Below are positions 34,696 to 43,168 of a DNA stretch of 64,000 nt, one piece after another. Source of the stretch: JBOFZL01 sp051655155. GTDB lineage: Bacteria > Bacillota > Clostridia > Peptostreptococcales > Filifactoraceae. The stretch's first letter is position 1, and every line of letters begins with the position of its first letter. Location: assembly GCA_051655155.1 (NCBI GenBank), contig JBOFZL010000026.1:1-64000 (forward strand), written 5' to 3'. The notes beneath the pieces are model-generated. The model ran no database searches, was not told the origin of the DNA, and was given only the letters and a program-made list of their open reading frames with translations. A program made the translations under genes and the position numbers.

Positions 34696-35949
34696 ATGAA
34701 GGCTGATAAAATACTGTACAACATAGGTAATTTGTTTTGTTCCACCACAAAAAACGGACCTTTAAAGGGTGTGGATATGAACAAGGCAACAATAATGGAA
34801 GATAGTTATGTAGCTATTATTAAAGATGAGATTTTAGCGTATGGTTTTGGAAATGGAGAAGATTATAAGGATGAAGCTACCAAGCTTATAGATTGTAAAG
34901 GAAAAACTGTAACTCCAGGATTAGTAGATAGCCATACTCATCTAGTGCATGGTGGTTCAAGGGAGAATGAGTTTTCCAAAAAGCTTAATGGAGTATCTTA
35001 TCTGGATATTTTACGAGAGGGTGGAGGTATTCATAGCACAGTTAAGGCCACTAATAAAGCAAGTTTTGAAGAGCTTTATCAAAAGGCTATAAAGTCCTTA
35101 AACATAATGTTAAGTTATGGGACAACAACAGTAGAAGCGAAATCAGGTTATGGACTTAATTTGGAAACAGAGGAAAAGCAACTTAGAGTGGCTAAAAAAC
35201 TTAATGAAGACCATCCTATAGATGTGGTGTCTACATTTATGGGAGCTCACGCAGTCCCAAATGAGTATAAAGGAAGAACGCAGGATTATATTAATATACT
35301 TATAAATCAGATGATGCCTAAGTTCAAAAATGAAAGTTTAGCAGAATTTTGTGATGTTTTTTGTGAACACGAAGTTTTTTCAGTGGAGGAGACTAGAGAT
35401 ATTTTAAATTCAGCAAAGGCTCTAGGTTTAAAGGTGAAAATTCATGCAGATGAAATAGTATCTTTAGGGGGAGCAGAACTTTCGGCAGAAGTTAAGGCAA
35501 TATCAGCAGAACATCTAATGGCTGCTTCAGAAGAGGGGATGGAGGCTATGGCAAAGGAAAATGTAATAGCTAATTTATTGCCAGCGACGACCTTTTCTCT
35601 TATGAAAACCACCTATGCTCAAGCTCGAAAAATGATGGATAAAGGTTGTGCTATAGCCTTATCAACAGATTATAATCCTGGAAGTTGTCCTACCGAAAAT
35701 ATTCAAATGGTAATGCAATTAGGTTGTTTTGCTATGAAGATGACTCCTGTTGAGGTACTGAATGCAGTTACGGTAAATGGGGCATTTTGTTTAAATAGAC
35801 AAGATTCTATAGGTTCTATAGAGATAGGGAAAAAGGCAGATTTAGTTATTTGGGATAGCCCTAATATAGATTATATGTTTTATCATTTTGGAATAAATCA
35901 TGTGGAAAAAGTTATTAAAAATGGGGAGATAGTATTTAGTATAAATTAA
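34696..35949 (+). CDS. hutI: Imidazolonepropionase
   Basis: The third enzyme of histidine degradation, which opens imidazolone propionate to formimino-glutamate. Metal-binding motifs of this amidohydrolase are in order: DSHTHLVHGGSRENEF, TFMGAHAVP, KIHADEI and ALSTDYNPGSCPTEN. Length is 417 residues, as usual. AAAGGAG precedes the ATG. hutH and hutU are not in the window, so they must lie elsewhere if the pathway is complete. A terminator follows. Confidence 0.95.
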   Translation: MKADKILYNIGNLFCSTTKNGPLKGVDMNKATIMEDSYVAIIKDEILAYGFGNGEDYKDEATKLIDCKGKTVTPGLVDSHTHLVHGGSRENEFSKKLNGVSYLDILREGGGIHSTVKATNKASFEELYQKAIKSLNIMLSYGTTTVEAKSGYGLNLETEEKQLRVAKKLNEDHPIDVVSTFMGAHAVPNEYKGRTQDYINILINQMMPKFKNESLAEFCDVFCEHEVFSVEETRDILNSAKALGLKVKIHADEIVSLGGAELSAEVKAISAEHLMAASEEGMEAMAKENVIANLLPATTFSLMKTTYAQARKMMDKGCAIALSTDYNPGSCPTENIQMVMQLGCFAMKMTPVEVLNAVTVNGAFCLNRQDSIGSIEIGKKADLVIWDSPNIDYMFYHFGINHVEKVIKNGEIVFSIN

Positions 35950-35975
35950 AATATATAATTAAAAAAAGATAAGTA

Positions 35976-36027
35976 AAAACCTACTTTCAAATTCAGATGT
36001 AAAAATCTAGTTTTGAAGTAGGTTTTT
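35976..36027. terminator. Terminator after hutI, probably bidirectional
   Basis: AAAACCTACTTTCAAA and TTTTGAAGTAGGTTTTT pair with one bulged T around an 18-base loop, with A and T runs at the flanks. It lies between convergent genes. Confidence 0.78.
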
Positions 36028-36150
36028 ATTGTAAAAGGTAGTGTAATTTTAGAAAATGAAATTTAAATGTACTAATAACTTATGTCACACATGATTATTT
36101 TTATAAAGCTTTTTGAGGGTATATAAATTTTATTACTCATGTGGGGGATG

Positions 36151-36765
36151 TTATGTTTTGAGATATGCAACTAGAGTGATTACATTTGTTTTATTATTAG
36201 TATTAGATCTTAGTGGAATGTCATTAAATTGAAGAATATCAAATCCTATAGTAAATATTTGGTTAAACGAGGTGGGGTTAGCTTTTGAGATAGTACCTGT
36301 AGTTGAAAGTCTATAGGTATTGTCATTGACTTTATTAATATTAAAATTTCCGCCATTCCATTGGTAGTTATCATTTTGTAGGTATAAAAATGGGACACCA
36401 AGACTTTCAACCTTTACTATCTTCCCTGTATCTTTTTTTTGTATAACTTTCATTTCTACCATAACTAGGGGATTTATAGTTTCGAAATAGGTTTTGATTG
36501 GTTGAGTAAAGGCTTCTTTCGTTATATAAGCTATATACTCATCATCTTTTAAGCTAGATTCGGACGTATTTGATTTTTCTGTGCTTGAGGTGGAAATATT
36601 TGAAGCCCCATTAGCGTGTCTACAACGTTCTTGGACGTTAGATGACACAGGTTTAGTAGAGGTTGAGGATGTATAATTTGAAGAAGTAAAATCTGAATAT
36701 ATAGATGTAGATGTAATTATAATAAATAAATTTATTGCTAAAAATATTTTTGCTAAATTTTTCAT
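36151..36765 (-). CDS. Secreted serine/threonine-rich protein, function unknown
   Basis: A 204-residue protein with a signal peptide (MKNLAKIFLAINLFIIITSTSIYS) followed by a Ser/Thr/Asn-rich stretch to about residue 75 and then a beta-rich domain. No known family or anchor motif is seen. GCGAGGTG lies upstream of the ATG. It resembles the two secreted proteins at 31.8-33.8 kb in general style only. It stands alone between a terminator and the ABC-importer operon. Confidence 0.65.
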   Translation of the reverse strand: MKNLAKIFLAINLFIIITSTSIYSDFTSSNYTSSTSTKPVSSNVQERCRHANGASNISTSSTEKSNTSESSLKDDEYIAYITKEAFTQPIKTYFETINPLVMVEMKVIQKKDTGKIVKVESLGVPFLYLQNDNYQWNGGNFNINKVNDNTYRLSTTGTISKANPTSFNQIFTIGFDILQFNDIPLRSNTNNKTNVITLVAYLKT

Positions 36766-36945
36766 ATAACACCTCGCTACGAATATAATTTTAAAGAATA
36801 GTTTTTAAAAATCGGAGTTTAGGATTGATTAAATGACTTTTTTTAAGTCTAGCATAAAGGCGGGGTTAAAGCAATATCATAGAATATTAAAAATATATTA
36901 CCGATAAGAATTTCATTTAACATAAAAATATTTTTTCCTATTTAT

Positions 36946-36983
36946 AAAAAGCTTTCTATGATATTTTTCATAGAAAGCTTTTT
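36946..36983 (-). terminator. Terminator of the ABC-importer operon
   Basis: A perfect 16-bp inverted repeat (AAAAAGCTTTCTATGA / TCATAGAAAGCTTTTT) around a six-base loop, with T run on the minus strand, just after the last ABC gene. Confidence 0.9.
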
Positions 36984-37001
36984 GTTAATTTATAGATTTT
37001 T

Positions 37002-37607
37002 TCATAGTTGTTCTTTTTCGAAATCTATAATCCTATCACAGATTCTTTCGGCTAAGGCGTGATTATGGGTTACTGCTAAGAGGCCAATACCTCTTTTTTT
37101 CACTTGTTCTACGATTACATTCCAGATAGAAGCTTGGGTGATGGCATCTAGCATAGTAGTCATCTCATCTGCAATGATATATCTGGTATTAGGGCCTAAG
37201 GCTCTTGCAATACAAAATCGCTGAAGTTCTCCGCCACTGAGTTCATGGGGCCAACGGGTTAACCATTCTTTTTTGATACCCAAACTGTTTAAGGTTTCTT
37301 GGTCTACAGACCAACCTTCAGATATAATGTCTTTCATCTTCCACTTGGGATTAACAGCTTTTTCAGGATGCTGATAAATTAGTTGTACGGGGCAGTGACC
37401 TATTTTGGGCAAGGGACTTCCCTCAAAGGTAACTTCTCCACGAGTTGGGGTAAGATATCCAGCTAAAATCTTAGAAAAGGTACTTTTTCCACAACCAGAG
37501 GGACCAATTAAGCCTACTATTTCATTTTTTTCAAAGGATAAATTTATATTTTGCAAAAGTTTTTTTCTTCCATCATAGCTAAATTCAATATTTTTTGCCT
37601 GTAGCAT
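37002..37607 (-). CDS. Nik/Opp-type ABC importer, second ATP-binding subunit
   Basis: A 201-residue ATPase of the NikE/DppF type. Walker A is GPSGCGKST, the signature LSGGELQRFCIARAL, and Walker B YIIADEM with the H-loop VTHNHAL near the end. It is shorter than usual peptide-importer ATPases (about 260-320) because it lacks the C-terminal oligopeptide extension, as in some nickel importers. It is the last gene of the five-gene operon, 14 bases after its partner ATPase. Confidence 0.88.
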   Translation of the reverse strand: MLQAKNIEFSYDGRKKLLQNINLSFEKNEIVGLIGPSGCGKSTFSKILAGYLTPTRGEVTFEGSPLPKIGHCPVQLIYQHPEKAVNPKWKMKDIISEGWSVDQETLNSLGIKKEWLTRWPHELSGGELQRFCIARALGPNTRYIIADEMTTMLDAITQASIWNVIVEQVKKRGIGLLAVTHNHALAERICDRIIDFEKEQL

Positions 37608-37621
37608 AGTGTCCTCCTCTA

Positions 37622-38494
37622 TTATTTTATCTCGCTAGTACAATCTGGGAATGTAAAGCCTTGCTCTTTACAGATATTACTAATCTGTTGTATATCTACT
37701 GCTTCAAAATTATTTTGTGGGAGAGCGTTCCAAAGAGCTTTACTATATGGATGTTTAAGATGCTCAGGTCCTTGTGCGAAATTTTCTACGCTAGTAGTTT
37801 CTAAAATGGTACCACCGTAAAAGATGGCTATCCTATCTGCAACTTCACATACTAAATCAATATCATGGGTGATTAGCAGTACGCCTTTGCCCTGATCTGC
37901 CATTTCTCGAAAACTAGCTAAAATCTCATGGGCCAATTTAGGGTTTAGACCAGGGGTAGGTTCATCGGCGATGATGAGTTCTGCTTTGGAAATTGCTGAA
38001 GTCATTACAAGGACTCTTCTTGCCATTCCTCCAGATAACTGAAAAGGATATTTTTCTCCATCTTCTGGGGAGAATCCAAATTGTTCAAAAATTTTGCGAT
38101 GAGCCTTAGATTTTTCTTTACCAAAAATTTGTCGTCCAGTCTTCATAAGAGGATCTAAATACGAGATTGATTGAGGCACTAGAGCGATTTCTAGTCCTCT
38201 TTTTTTAGGTATGGTTTTATCTGTTAGGGTTTCGCCCTTGAAGATAATATTTCCACCAATGATGGCATTTTGAGGTAAAATACCAAGTACTCCATGGGCT
38301 AAAAGGCTTTTACCACTACCAGAGGAGCCGACTACAGCTACAATTTCTCCTGAATAAACATCTATACTTATATCATGAACGGCTTGTTGAATAGTTTGAT
38401 TAAGTCCATTGTCATACATACGAAAGTCGACACTGAAATTTTCTACCTTAAGAAGGTGTTCTTTTTTTGTTTTTAAAGAGTTTTTTTTATTCAT
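37622..38494 (-). CDS. Nik/Opp-type ABC importer, first ATP-binding subunit
   Basis: A 290-residue ATPase of the NikD/DppD type with Walker A GSSGSGKSL, the signature LSGGMARRVLVMTSAI, and Walker B LIIADEPTPGLNP. The C-terminal part (PYSKALWNALPQN, FTFPDC) is the usual oligopeptide/nickel extension. It pairs with the shorter ATPase to power the two permeases upstream. The operon is preceded by a cobalamin riboswitch. Confidence 0.9.
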   Translation of the reverse strand: MNKKNSLKTKKEHLLKVENFSVDFRMYDNGLNQTIQQAVHDISIDVYSGEIVAVVGSSGSGKSLLAHGVLGILPQNAIIGGNIIFKGETLTDKTIPKKRGLEIALVPQSISYLDPLMKTGRQIFGKEKSKAHRKIFEQFGFSPEDGEKYPFQLSGGMARRVLVMTSAISKAELIIADEPTPGLNPKLAHEILASFREMADQGKGVLLITHDIDLVCEVADRIAIFYGGTILETTSVENFAQGPEHLKHPYSKALWNALPQNNFEAVDIQQISNICKEQGFTFPDCTSEIK

Positions 38495-38498
38495 CCGT

Positions 38499-39350
38499 TT
38501 ACTCCTGTCCTGTTTTAGGATCTATGAGTTTTTTTAACCCATTACCGATCCCATCAAAAAGCAATACCACAAAAAGAAGAAAGGCTCCTGGAAATATAGC
38601 TAACCACCACATTCCTAAGGTAATATAACGCATAGATTCTGACAATATAACTCCGATGGCTGGTTGTTCCGCTGGAATCCCAAAACCTAGGAAAGTTAAA
38701 GAAGCTTCATGAAGGATTGCGTGAGGGAATAAAAGGATTAGTCCAACAAAGAAATGTGGCAGAATGTGTGGCAGAATATGTTTTGTTGCAATGTTTAGTT
38801 TAGAAGTACCTAATTTTTCTGCCGTAAGAATATATTGATTGGTTTTTAGGGATAGAATTTCTGCTCTAATAATTCTAGTAAGTCCGGTCCAGTGGGTAAT
38901 TGCAACACCAATAAGAACCCCCTTTACACCCTTACCCATTATGATGGAAACAAACATCAGAAAAACTAAATGTGGTTTGCCTTGGAATAAATCTACTAAC
39001 CATAAAATAAAGGCATCCGTCTTTTTTCCTTTAAGGGCGGCAAGAGTTCCTAATATTACTGCTATGACAGAACTTATTAATGAGGCGAACAAGCCTATTT
39101 TAATACTAGTGCTCATACCCTTGATAGCCCGAGAAACCATATCTCTACCCATCCAATCAGTCCCGAATAGGTGAATAAGAGATGGGGGAAGATTACGGCT
39201 ATCAAAGTTGACGCCATAGGCACTTTCATTCATTAGAAAACCACATATCATTATGGATAGTAAGATAAGGGCACAAAATCCTATTTTCAGTAAGGTTCGT
39301 GTACGTAAATTTAGTTTTGGGAAGGAAAAATTTTTTTTAGTGATTTCCAT
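38499..39350 (-). CDS. Nik/Opp-type ABC importer, second permease
   Basis: A 283-residue membrane protein with about six helices, of the NikC/DppC type. HLFGTDWMGRDMVSRAIKG near residue 65 and the EAA loop REAS-like HEASLTFLGFGIPAEQPAIG are typical of this family. Its start overlaps the end of the first permease by 14 bases. It forms the channel with that protein. Confidence 0.92.
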   Translation of the reverse strand: MEITKKNFSFPKLNLRTRTLLKIGFCALILLSIMICGFLMNESAYGVNFDSRNLPPSLIHLFGTDWMGRDMVSRAIKGMSTSIKIGLFASLISSVIAVILGTLAALKGKKTDAFILWLVDLFQGKPHLVFLMFVSIIMGKGVKGVLIGVAITHWTGLTRIIRAEILSLKTNQYILTAEKLGTSKLNIATKHILPHILPHFFVGLILLFPHAILHEASLTFLGFGIPAEQPAIGVILSESMRYITLGMWWLAIFPGAFLLFVVLLFDGIGNGLKKLIDPKTGQE

Positions 39351-40326
39351 GATGCACCTCCTTGATTCTTGGATCTATAACAGGATAAAGTAGGTTTGCA
39401 ATCATATTTCCTGTGAAAACAATAATAGATGTAATTATAGTGATACCTAATAGTAAGGGGATATCTCCTTTGGTTCCTGCAGCTACAGTAACTTGCCCTA
39501 GTCCAGCGTATGAAAATACATTTTCTGCTAATACTGAACCACCAAACAATTCACTTAAAGAGGCAAATTGAATGGTTACTGCTGGTAATAATATGTTTCT
39601 TAGTCCATGATTCATAATTATGGAATAGGTGCTTTCCCCACGGGCTAAAGCAAATAGTGCATAGTCACTATTAAATACTTCTATCATTTTTTCTCTAGTG
39701 TATAGAGCCATACTGGATATACCGATTATGCTTAAGGTTAGAGTAGGCAAAATCATGTGGTATACACGTTCTTGAAAACTAACTTCTTCGGCGATTTTAC
39801 CAATTGGAGTAGACAGACCGATAGGAAATATTTTTAGATAAACTCCAAATATTAAAAGTAGTAAAATACCTACCCAAAAGGTGGGGGTAGATGAAAGGAG
39901 ATAACAAAATGTACGTACTCCTTTATCTAGCCATCTATCTCTTCGAGCAGCAGCTAGGATTCCTAATAAAAATCCTAATAAACCTGATAAAATCCAGGAA
40001 ACTGCCATCAGCATAAATGAGTTTTTAACGCTGACTTTAATAATATCCATCACTGGTCGATGAAAGACTAAGGACTGCCCAAAGTCTCCATGTAAAACTG
40101 CCTTTCCCCATTTCAAAAAACGAGTAGAAGGGGGATCGTTTAGTCCCCACCGTTCTGCTATTAAGTTTTGCTGCTCTTTACTTACCATGGTTTCCGCTCC
40201 TACATAGGCTTTTACTGGATCCATGGGCGATAACTCTGCCATAGAAAAGGTAATAATAGAAATTGCTACGATGAGAGTTAATGCTTTGAAAATCGTTCGT
40301 ACAATGTAAGATAAGGTATTATTCAT
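39337..40326 (-). CDS. Nik/Opp-type ABC importer, first permease
   Basis: A 329-residue membrane protein of the NikB/DppB type. The N-terminal helix and PMDPVKAYVG, then ERWGLNDPPSTRFLKW and GDFGQSLVFHRPV, and the ARGESTYSIIMNHGLRN EAA loop with LLPAVTI match the family. About six membrane helices. It precedes the second permease with a short overlap and follows the binding protein by about 120 bases. Confidence 0.92.
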   Translation of the reverse strand: MNNTLSYIVRTIFKALTLIVAISIITFSMAELSPMDPVKAYVGAETMVSKEQQNLIAERWGLNDPPSTRFLKWGKAVLHGDFGQSLVFHRPVMDIIKVSVKNSFMLMAVSWILSGLLGFLLGILAAARRDRWLDKGVRTFCYLLSSTPTFWVGILLLLIFGVYLKIFPIGLSTPIGKIAEEVSFQERVYHMILPTLTLSIIGISSMALYTREKMIEVFNSDYALFALARGESTYSIIMNHGLRNILLPAVTIQFASLSELFGGSVLAENVFSYAGLGQVTVAAGTKGDIPLLLGITIITSIIVFTGNMIANLLYPVIDPRIKEVHHGNH

Positions 40327-40449
40327 GATTTCCTCCGATTAATTTACTTTAAAATCTCATTTTATAACTAGATAATAAGCAAGATTATAATAATTGAGAG
40401 GATTTTAATTGATGATTTCTTGCTAATTAATGGTCAATAAACACATATA

Positions 40450-42108
40450 TTACTTTTTGTTGTAATCCCACTGGTTAATGTTAGAGGTTAATGCTAGACC
40501 ATGATCATGAGGATGAATTATTTGAGTGCCTATATCTAATCCTTCTCGTACAAAATAGATATGGTTCACATAGCATATTGGAATATATGCCATATCACCT
40601 AGTATACTTCCGCCAGTAGTTCCATCCCATTGAGCTTGTTTCCAGTTTTTGTTGGCTTCTTCCTCTGAAATAGATTCTATAGCTGCTTTAATGTGTTTAT
40701 CAGTTATATTATTGCTATATGATGATACATTGGACCAGCCTTTTTCATTAGCGTATTTACTTTCATAAAGTTTGGTGATACTCATAGGGTTAAATTGTCC
40801 GCCACCAAGAACCATGGGATCTTGCTTAGCTTTTTGTTCAATTTCTGACCAATCAAGACCTACTGGATTGATTATGATACCAAGTTTTTTAGCTTCTTCA
40901 GACAAAGACATTGCTATGGCTTGTCTTCCTAAATCTACGATACCATACATTAGAGTAAATTCTGCTCTGATACCATCTTTTTCACGAACGCCGTCTTTTT
41001 CTATCCAGCCCGCTTCATCTAGGATTTTTTTAGCAGCTTCAATATCTCCATCTTTAAGTTCTTTTACCTCATCCTTTATACCCCAAGGGAATTTACTGAA
41101 CATATCAAAGGTAGGTTCACCATATCCGTATAGAACATTATTTATTATATTACTTCTATTGATTCCCATGGAAAGTGCTTTTCTTATAGCGGGATCAGAG
41201 GTAACATCATTTCCAGAGGGTTCTCCTGTTTTAGTAGTACCGCCAGCTTTGTTTATTGGCATAGAAATAACACGATAATCATAGGTTTCAACTCCTTGTA
41301 TACAATAACCCTTTACTGGTTTTTGGGTAAGTGCCTCATTAGTTACAGCGATATCTATTGTTCCTGATTGGATAGCAGCATAGGCGGCATCTGTGGTCAT
41401 CTGTAGAAAGGTTACCTTTTTGAATTTTACCGGGTCAGAGTAGTAGTTGTCATTTCTTTCCAAAATAAGTTGTTGTCCTTCATCATATTGAACAAATTTT
41501 AAAGGGCCACTACCTATAGGGTTTTTGCTGTAAGCATCGCTACTTCCATAAGCGTGTTCTGGAACAATGCCTAAAAGAGCAGTAATATATAAGAATGGGG
41601 AACACGGTTTAGACATCTTAAATTCTACAGTAGTGTCGTCTTTAGCAATGGCCTCAACCATATTTGATAGATCAATTTTGCTACCTAAGGATTTGGTATT
41701 ATTGAAAGTGAAAGCTACATCTTTAGCAGTAAGTAGAGTTCCATCATGGAAGGTTACGTCTTTTCGGATATGAAAGGTCCAAACAAGACCATCTTCACTT
41801 ACATTGTAATCTGTAGCAAGATCGTTGACAAGTTTGTTTTCCGCTCCGACTTGCATAAGTTTACTTTGAATTAGGGGATTGCTATAGGCTCCCCATCCCA
41901 TACAAGGATCAAAACTTCCGTCATATTGTTTGGCAGCTATAATTAGCTCTTCTTTGTTTTCTAGCCGGGTTATAGAATCAGAGGTTTGATTATTTTGAGA
42001 GGAGGTTGAAGCTTTATTTGTGCTACAACCGGTAATAAGTAAGGTGAAGATAAGTAGCATACTACCTATTTTTGTTATAAATTTTGATTTTTTGAAAAAA
42101 TTTTCCAA
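40450..42108 (-). CDS. Nik/Opp-type ABC importer, substrate-binding lipoprotein
   Basis: A 552-residue lipoprotein of SBP family 5 (OppA/NikA/DppA). The signal peptide ends in the lipobox LLITGCSTN (cysteine about residue 28). The binding domain has WTFHIRKDVTFHDGTLLTAKDVAFT and RKALSMGINRSNIINNVLYG, both typical. Substrate cannot be read from the sequence, but the operon is under a cobalamin riboswitch, so cobalt, a cobalt chelate or a corrinoid-related compound is more likely than peptides. It is the first gene of the operon. Confidence 0.9.
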   Translation of the reverse strand: MENFFKKSKFITKIGSMLLIFTLLITGCSTNKASTSSQNNQTSDSITRLENKEELIIAAKQYDGSFDPCMGWGAYSNPLIQSKLMQVGAENKLVNDLATDYNVSEDGLVWTFHIRKDVTFHDGTLLTAKDVAFTFNNTKSLGSKIDLSNMVEAIAKDDTTVEFKMSKPCSPFLYITALLGIVPEHAYGSSDAYSKNPIGSGPLKFVQYDEGQQLILERNDNYYSDPVKFKKVTFLQMTTDAAYAAIQSGTIDIAVTNEALTQKPVKGYCIQGVETYDYRVISMPINKAGGTTKTGEPSGNDVTSDPAIRKALSMGINRSNIINNVLYGYGEPTFDMFSKFPWGIKDEVKELKDGDIEAAKKILDEAGWIEKDGVREKDGIRAEFTLMYGIVDLGRQAIAMSLSEEAKKLGIIINPVGLDWSEIEQKAKQDPMVLGGGQFNPMSITKLYESKYANEKGWSNVSSYSNNITDKHIKAAIESISEEEANKNWKQAQWDGTTGGSILGDMAYIPICYVNHIYFVREGLDIGTQIIHPHDHGLALTSNINQWDYNKK

Positions 42109-42139
42109 TGTAAAAGCCCCCTTTGTTTTTAAAAATAGT

Positions 42140-42167
42140 AAAATAAAAACCGCTTATTATTAAGCGG
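42140..42167 (-). terminator. Terminator in the riboswitch expression platform
   Basis: On the minus strand CCGCTTA and TAAGCGG form a 7-bp stem with a four-base loop followed by TTTTTATTT. It lies between the cobalamin aptamer and the first ABC gene, in the right place for ligand-induced early termination. Confidence 0.82.
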
Positions 42168-42249
42168 CTAAAGTGTTTTAAAACAGAAAAATTCTCTTTT
42201 ATCTACAAAACACACCCCCTATAATCCGTAGAGTTACGATGCAAGATAA

Positions 42250-42390
42250 AGGCCGGTCTTCTGACTTAAGTTCATCAAGATAATTTGCCTTCCCTCTTTC
42301 AAAGTGGCATATTAAATCATCTCTCCCTCATACAGCGGCGGTACCGTACAGGATTTTCACCTGTTTCCCAAAAAAATCCTCTATCCTATT
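42250..42390 (-). ncRNA. Cobalamin (B12) riboswitch
   Basis: Read on the minus strand, the conserved B12 aptamer elements occur in order: GGGAAACAGGTGAAAATCC, then CCGCCGCTGTATGAGG, GCCACTTTGAAAGAGGGAAG and the closing AAGTCAGAAGACCGGCC. The order and spacing fit the cobalamin riboswitch class. It lies about 140 bases upstream of the binding-protein gene, and a terminator at 42140-42167 forms the off-switch. Expression of the importer should fall when cobalamin is plentiful. Confidence 0.93.
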
Positions 42391-42448
42391 TATTTAATTG
42401 ATAACTACTTTCATGTTATCATAAGATAATAGGAAATACAATATAAAA

Positions 42449-42491
42449 ATAATTGGGAGCAAATTCTTTTACAAATTTGTTCCCAATTATT
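42449..42491 (-). terminator. Terminator of the V-ATPase operon
   Basis: ATAATTGGGAGCAAATT and AATTTGTTCCCAATTAT pair over about 17 bases (one G-U) with a short loop, and a T-rich tract on the minus strand. It lies about 48 bases after the subunit D gene. Confidence 0.82.
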
Positions 42492-42538
42492 AATAAAGGG
42501 TTGATTTTTATACCGTATTCTTATTAGGATGAGAGTGT

Positions 42539-43168
42539 TTATACAATGCTTTTTTTCTTTTTGATTTTCTTTAAACGATAAAAGTCTTCTCTTTCTTTTT
42601 CTTCTAAGGATTCTGATATATATTTTACAGTTCCTTCCAGTCGAGGTATTTGAATTTTATCTAGGGCATTAGCCCGTTTTTGATTTTTCTTGATTTCTAC
42701 CGATAGTTTATAAACTGTATTTTCAGTTTCTGCTAAACGGTAGGTGAGTCTTTTTATTTTGTGAAATATCTTGATGGCTTCATCTATAGAGGAACTGGTC
42801 ATATGCATACTATAATGGGGTCTTAGATTTTCTTTTTCATATTTTACGCTAGGTACGTCTAAACCCATAACAGATTTGTAGGATATATCATAGTGTTCCG
42901 ATTTATCAATAGACATGGATATTTCTTGAACCTGCCTTACTCCTATGGTTATATTAGCTTCTTGAAGTATGGCGTATGCTTTTTCAAATAACTGTTTAAC
43001 ATCTTCTTGTATTTCTTTTGCTTTCTCTATTTGTTGCATCATTTCTTTGATAAGTACGGTTCGTTTCTTATCTATAAGATTATATCCTGTTTTAGATAAT
43101 CGTAGATTATCTTTGGTACGCAACAGGTTGGATTTGGTTGGCGCTATATTTTGTATCATTTTTACCAC
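42539..43168 (-). CDS. atpD: V-type ATPase subunit D
   Basis: The central stalk subunit that turns inside the A3B3 head. The N-terminal APTKSNLLRTKDNLRLSKTGYNLIDKKRTVL is the typical D-subunit start; the rest is two long coiled helices with a basic C-terminal tail. Length (209 aa) is normal. Its start overlaps the end of subunit B by seven bases. It is the last gene of the operon. Confidence 0.94.
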   Translation of the reverse strand: MVKMIQNIAPTKSNLLRTKDNLRLSKTGYNLIDKKRTVLIKEMMQQIEKAKEIQEDVKQLFEKAYAILQEANITIGVRQVQEISMSIDKSEHYDISYKSVMGLDVPSVKYEKENLRPHYSMHMTSSSIDEAIKIFHKIKRLTYRLAETENTVYKLSVEIKKNQKRANALDKIQIPRLEGTVKYISESLEEKEREDFYRLKKIKKKKSIV

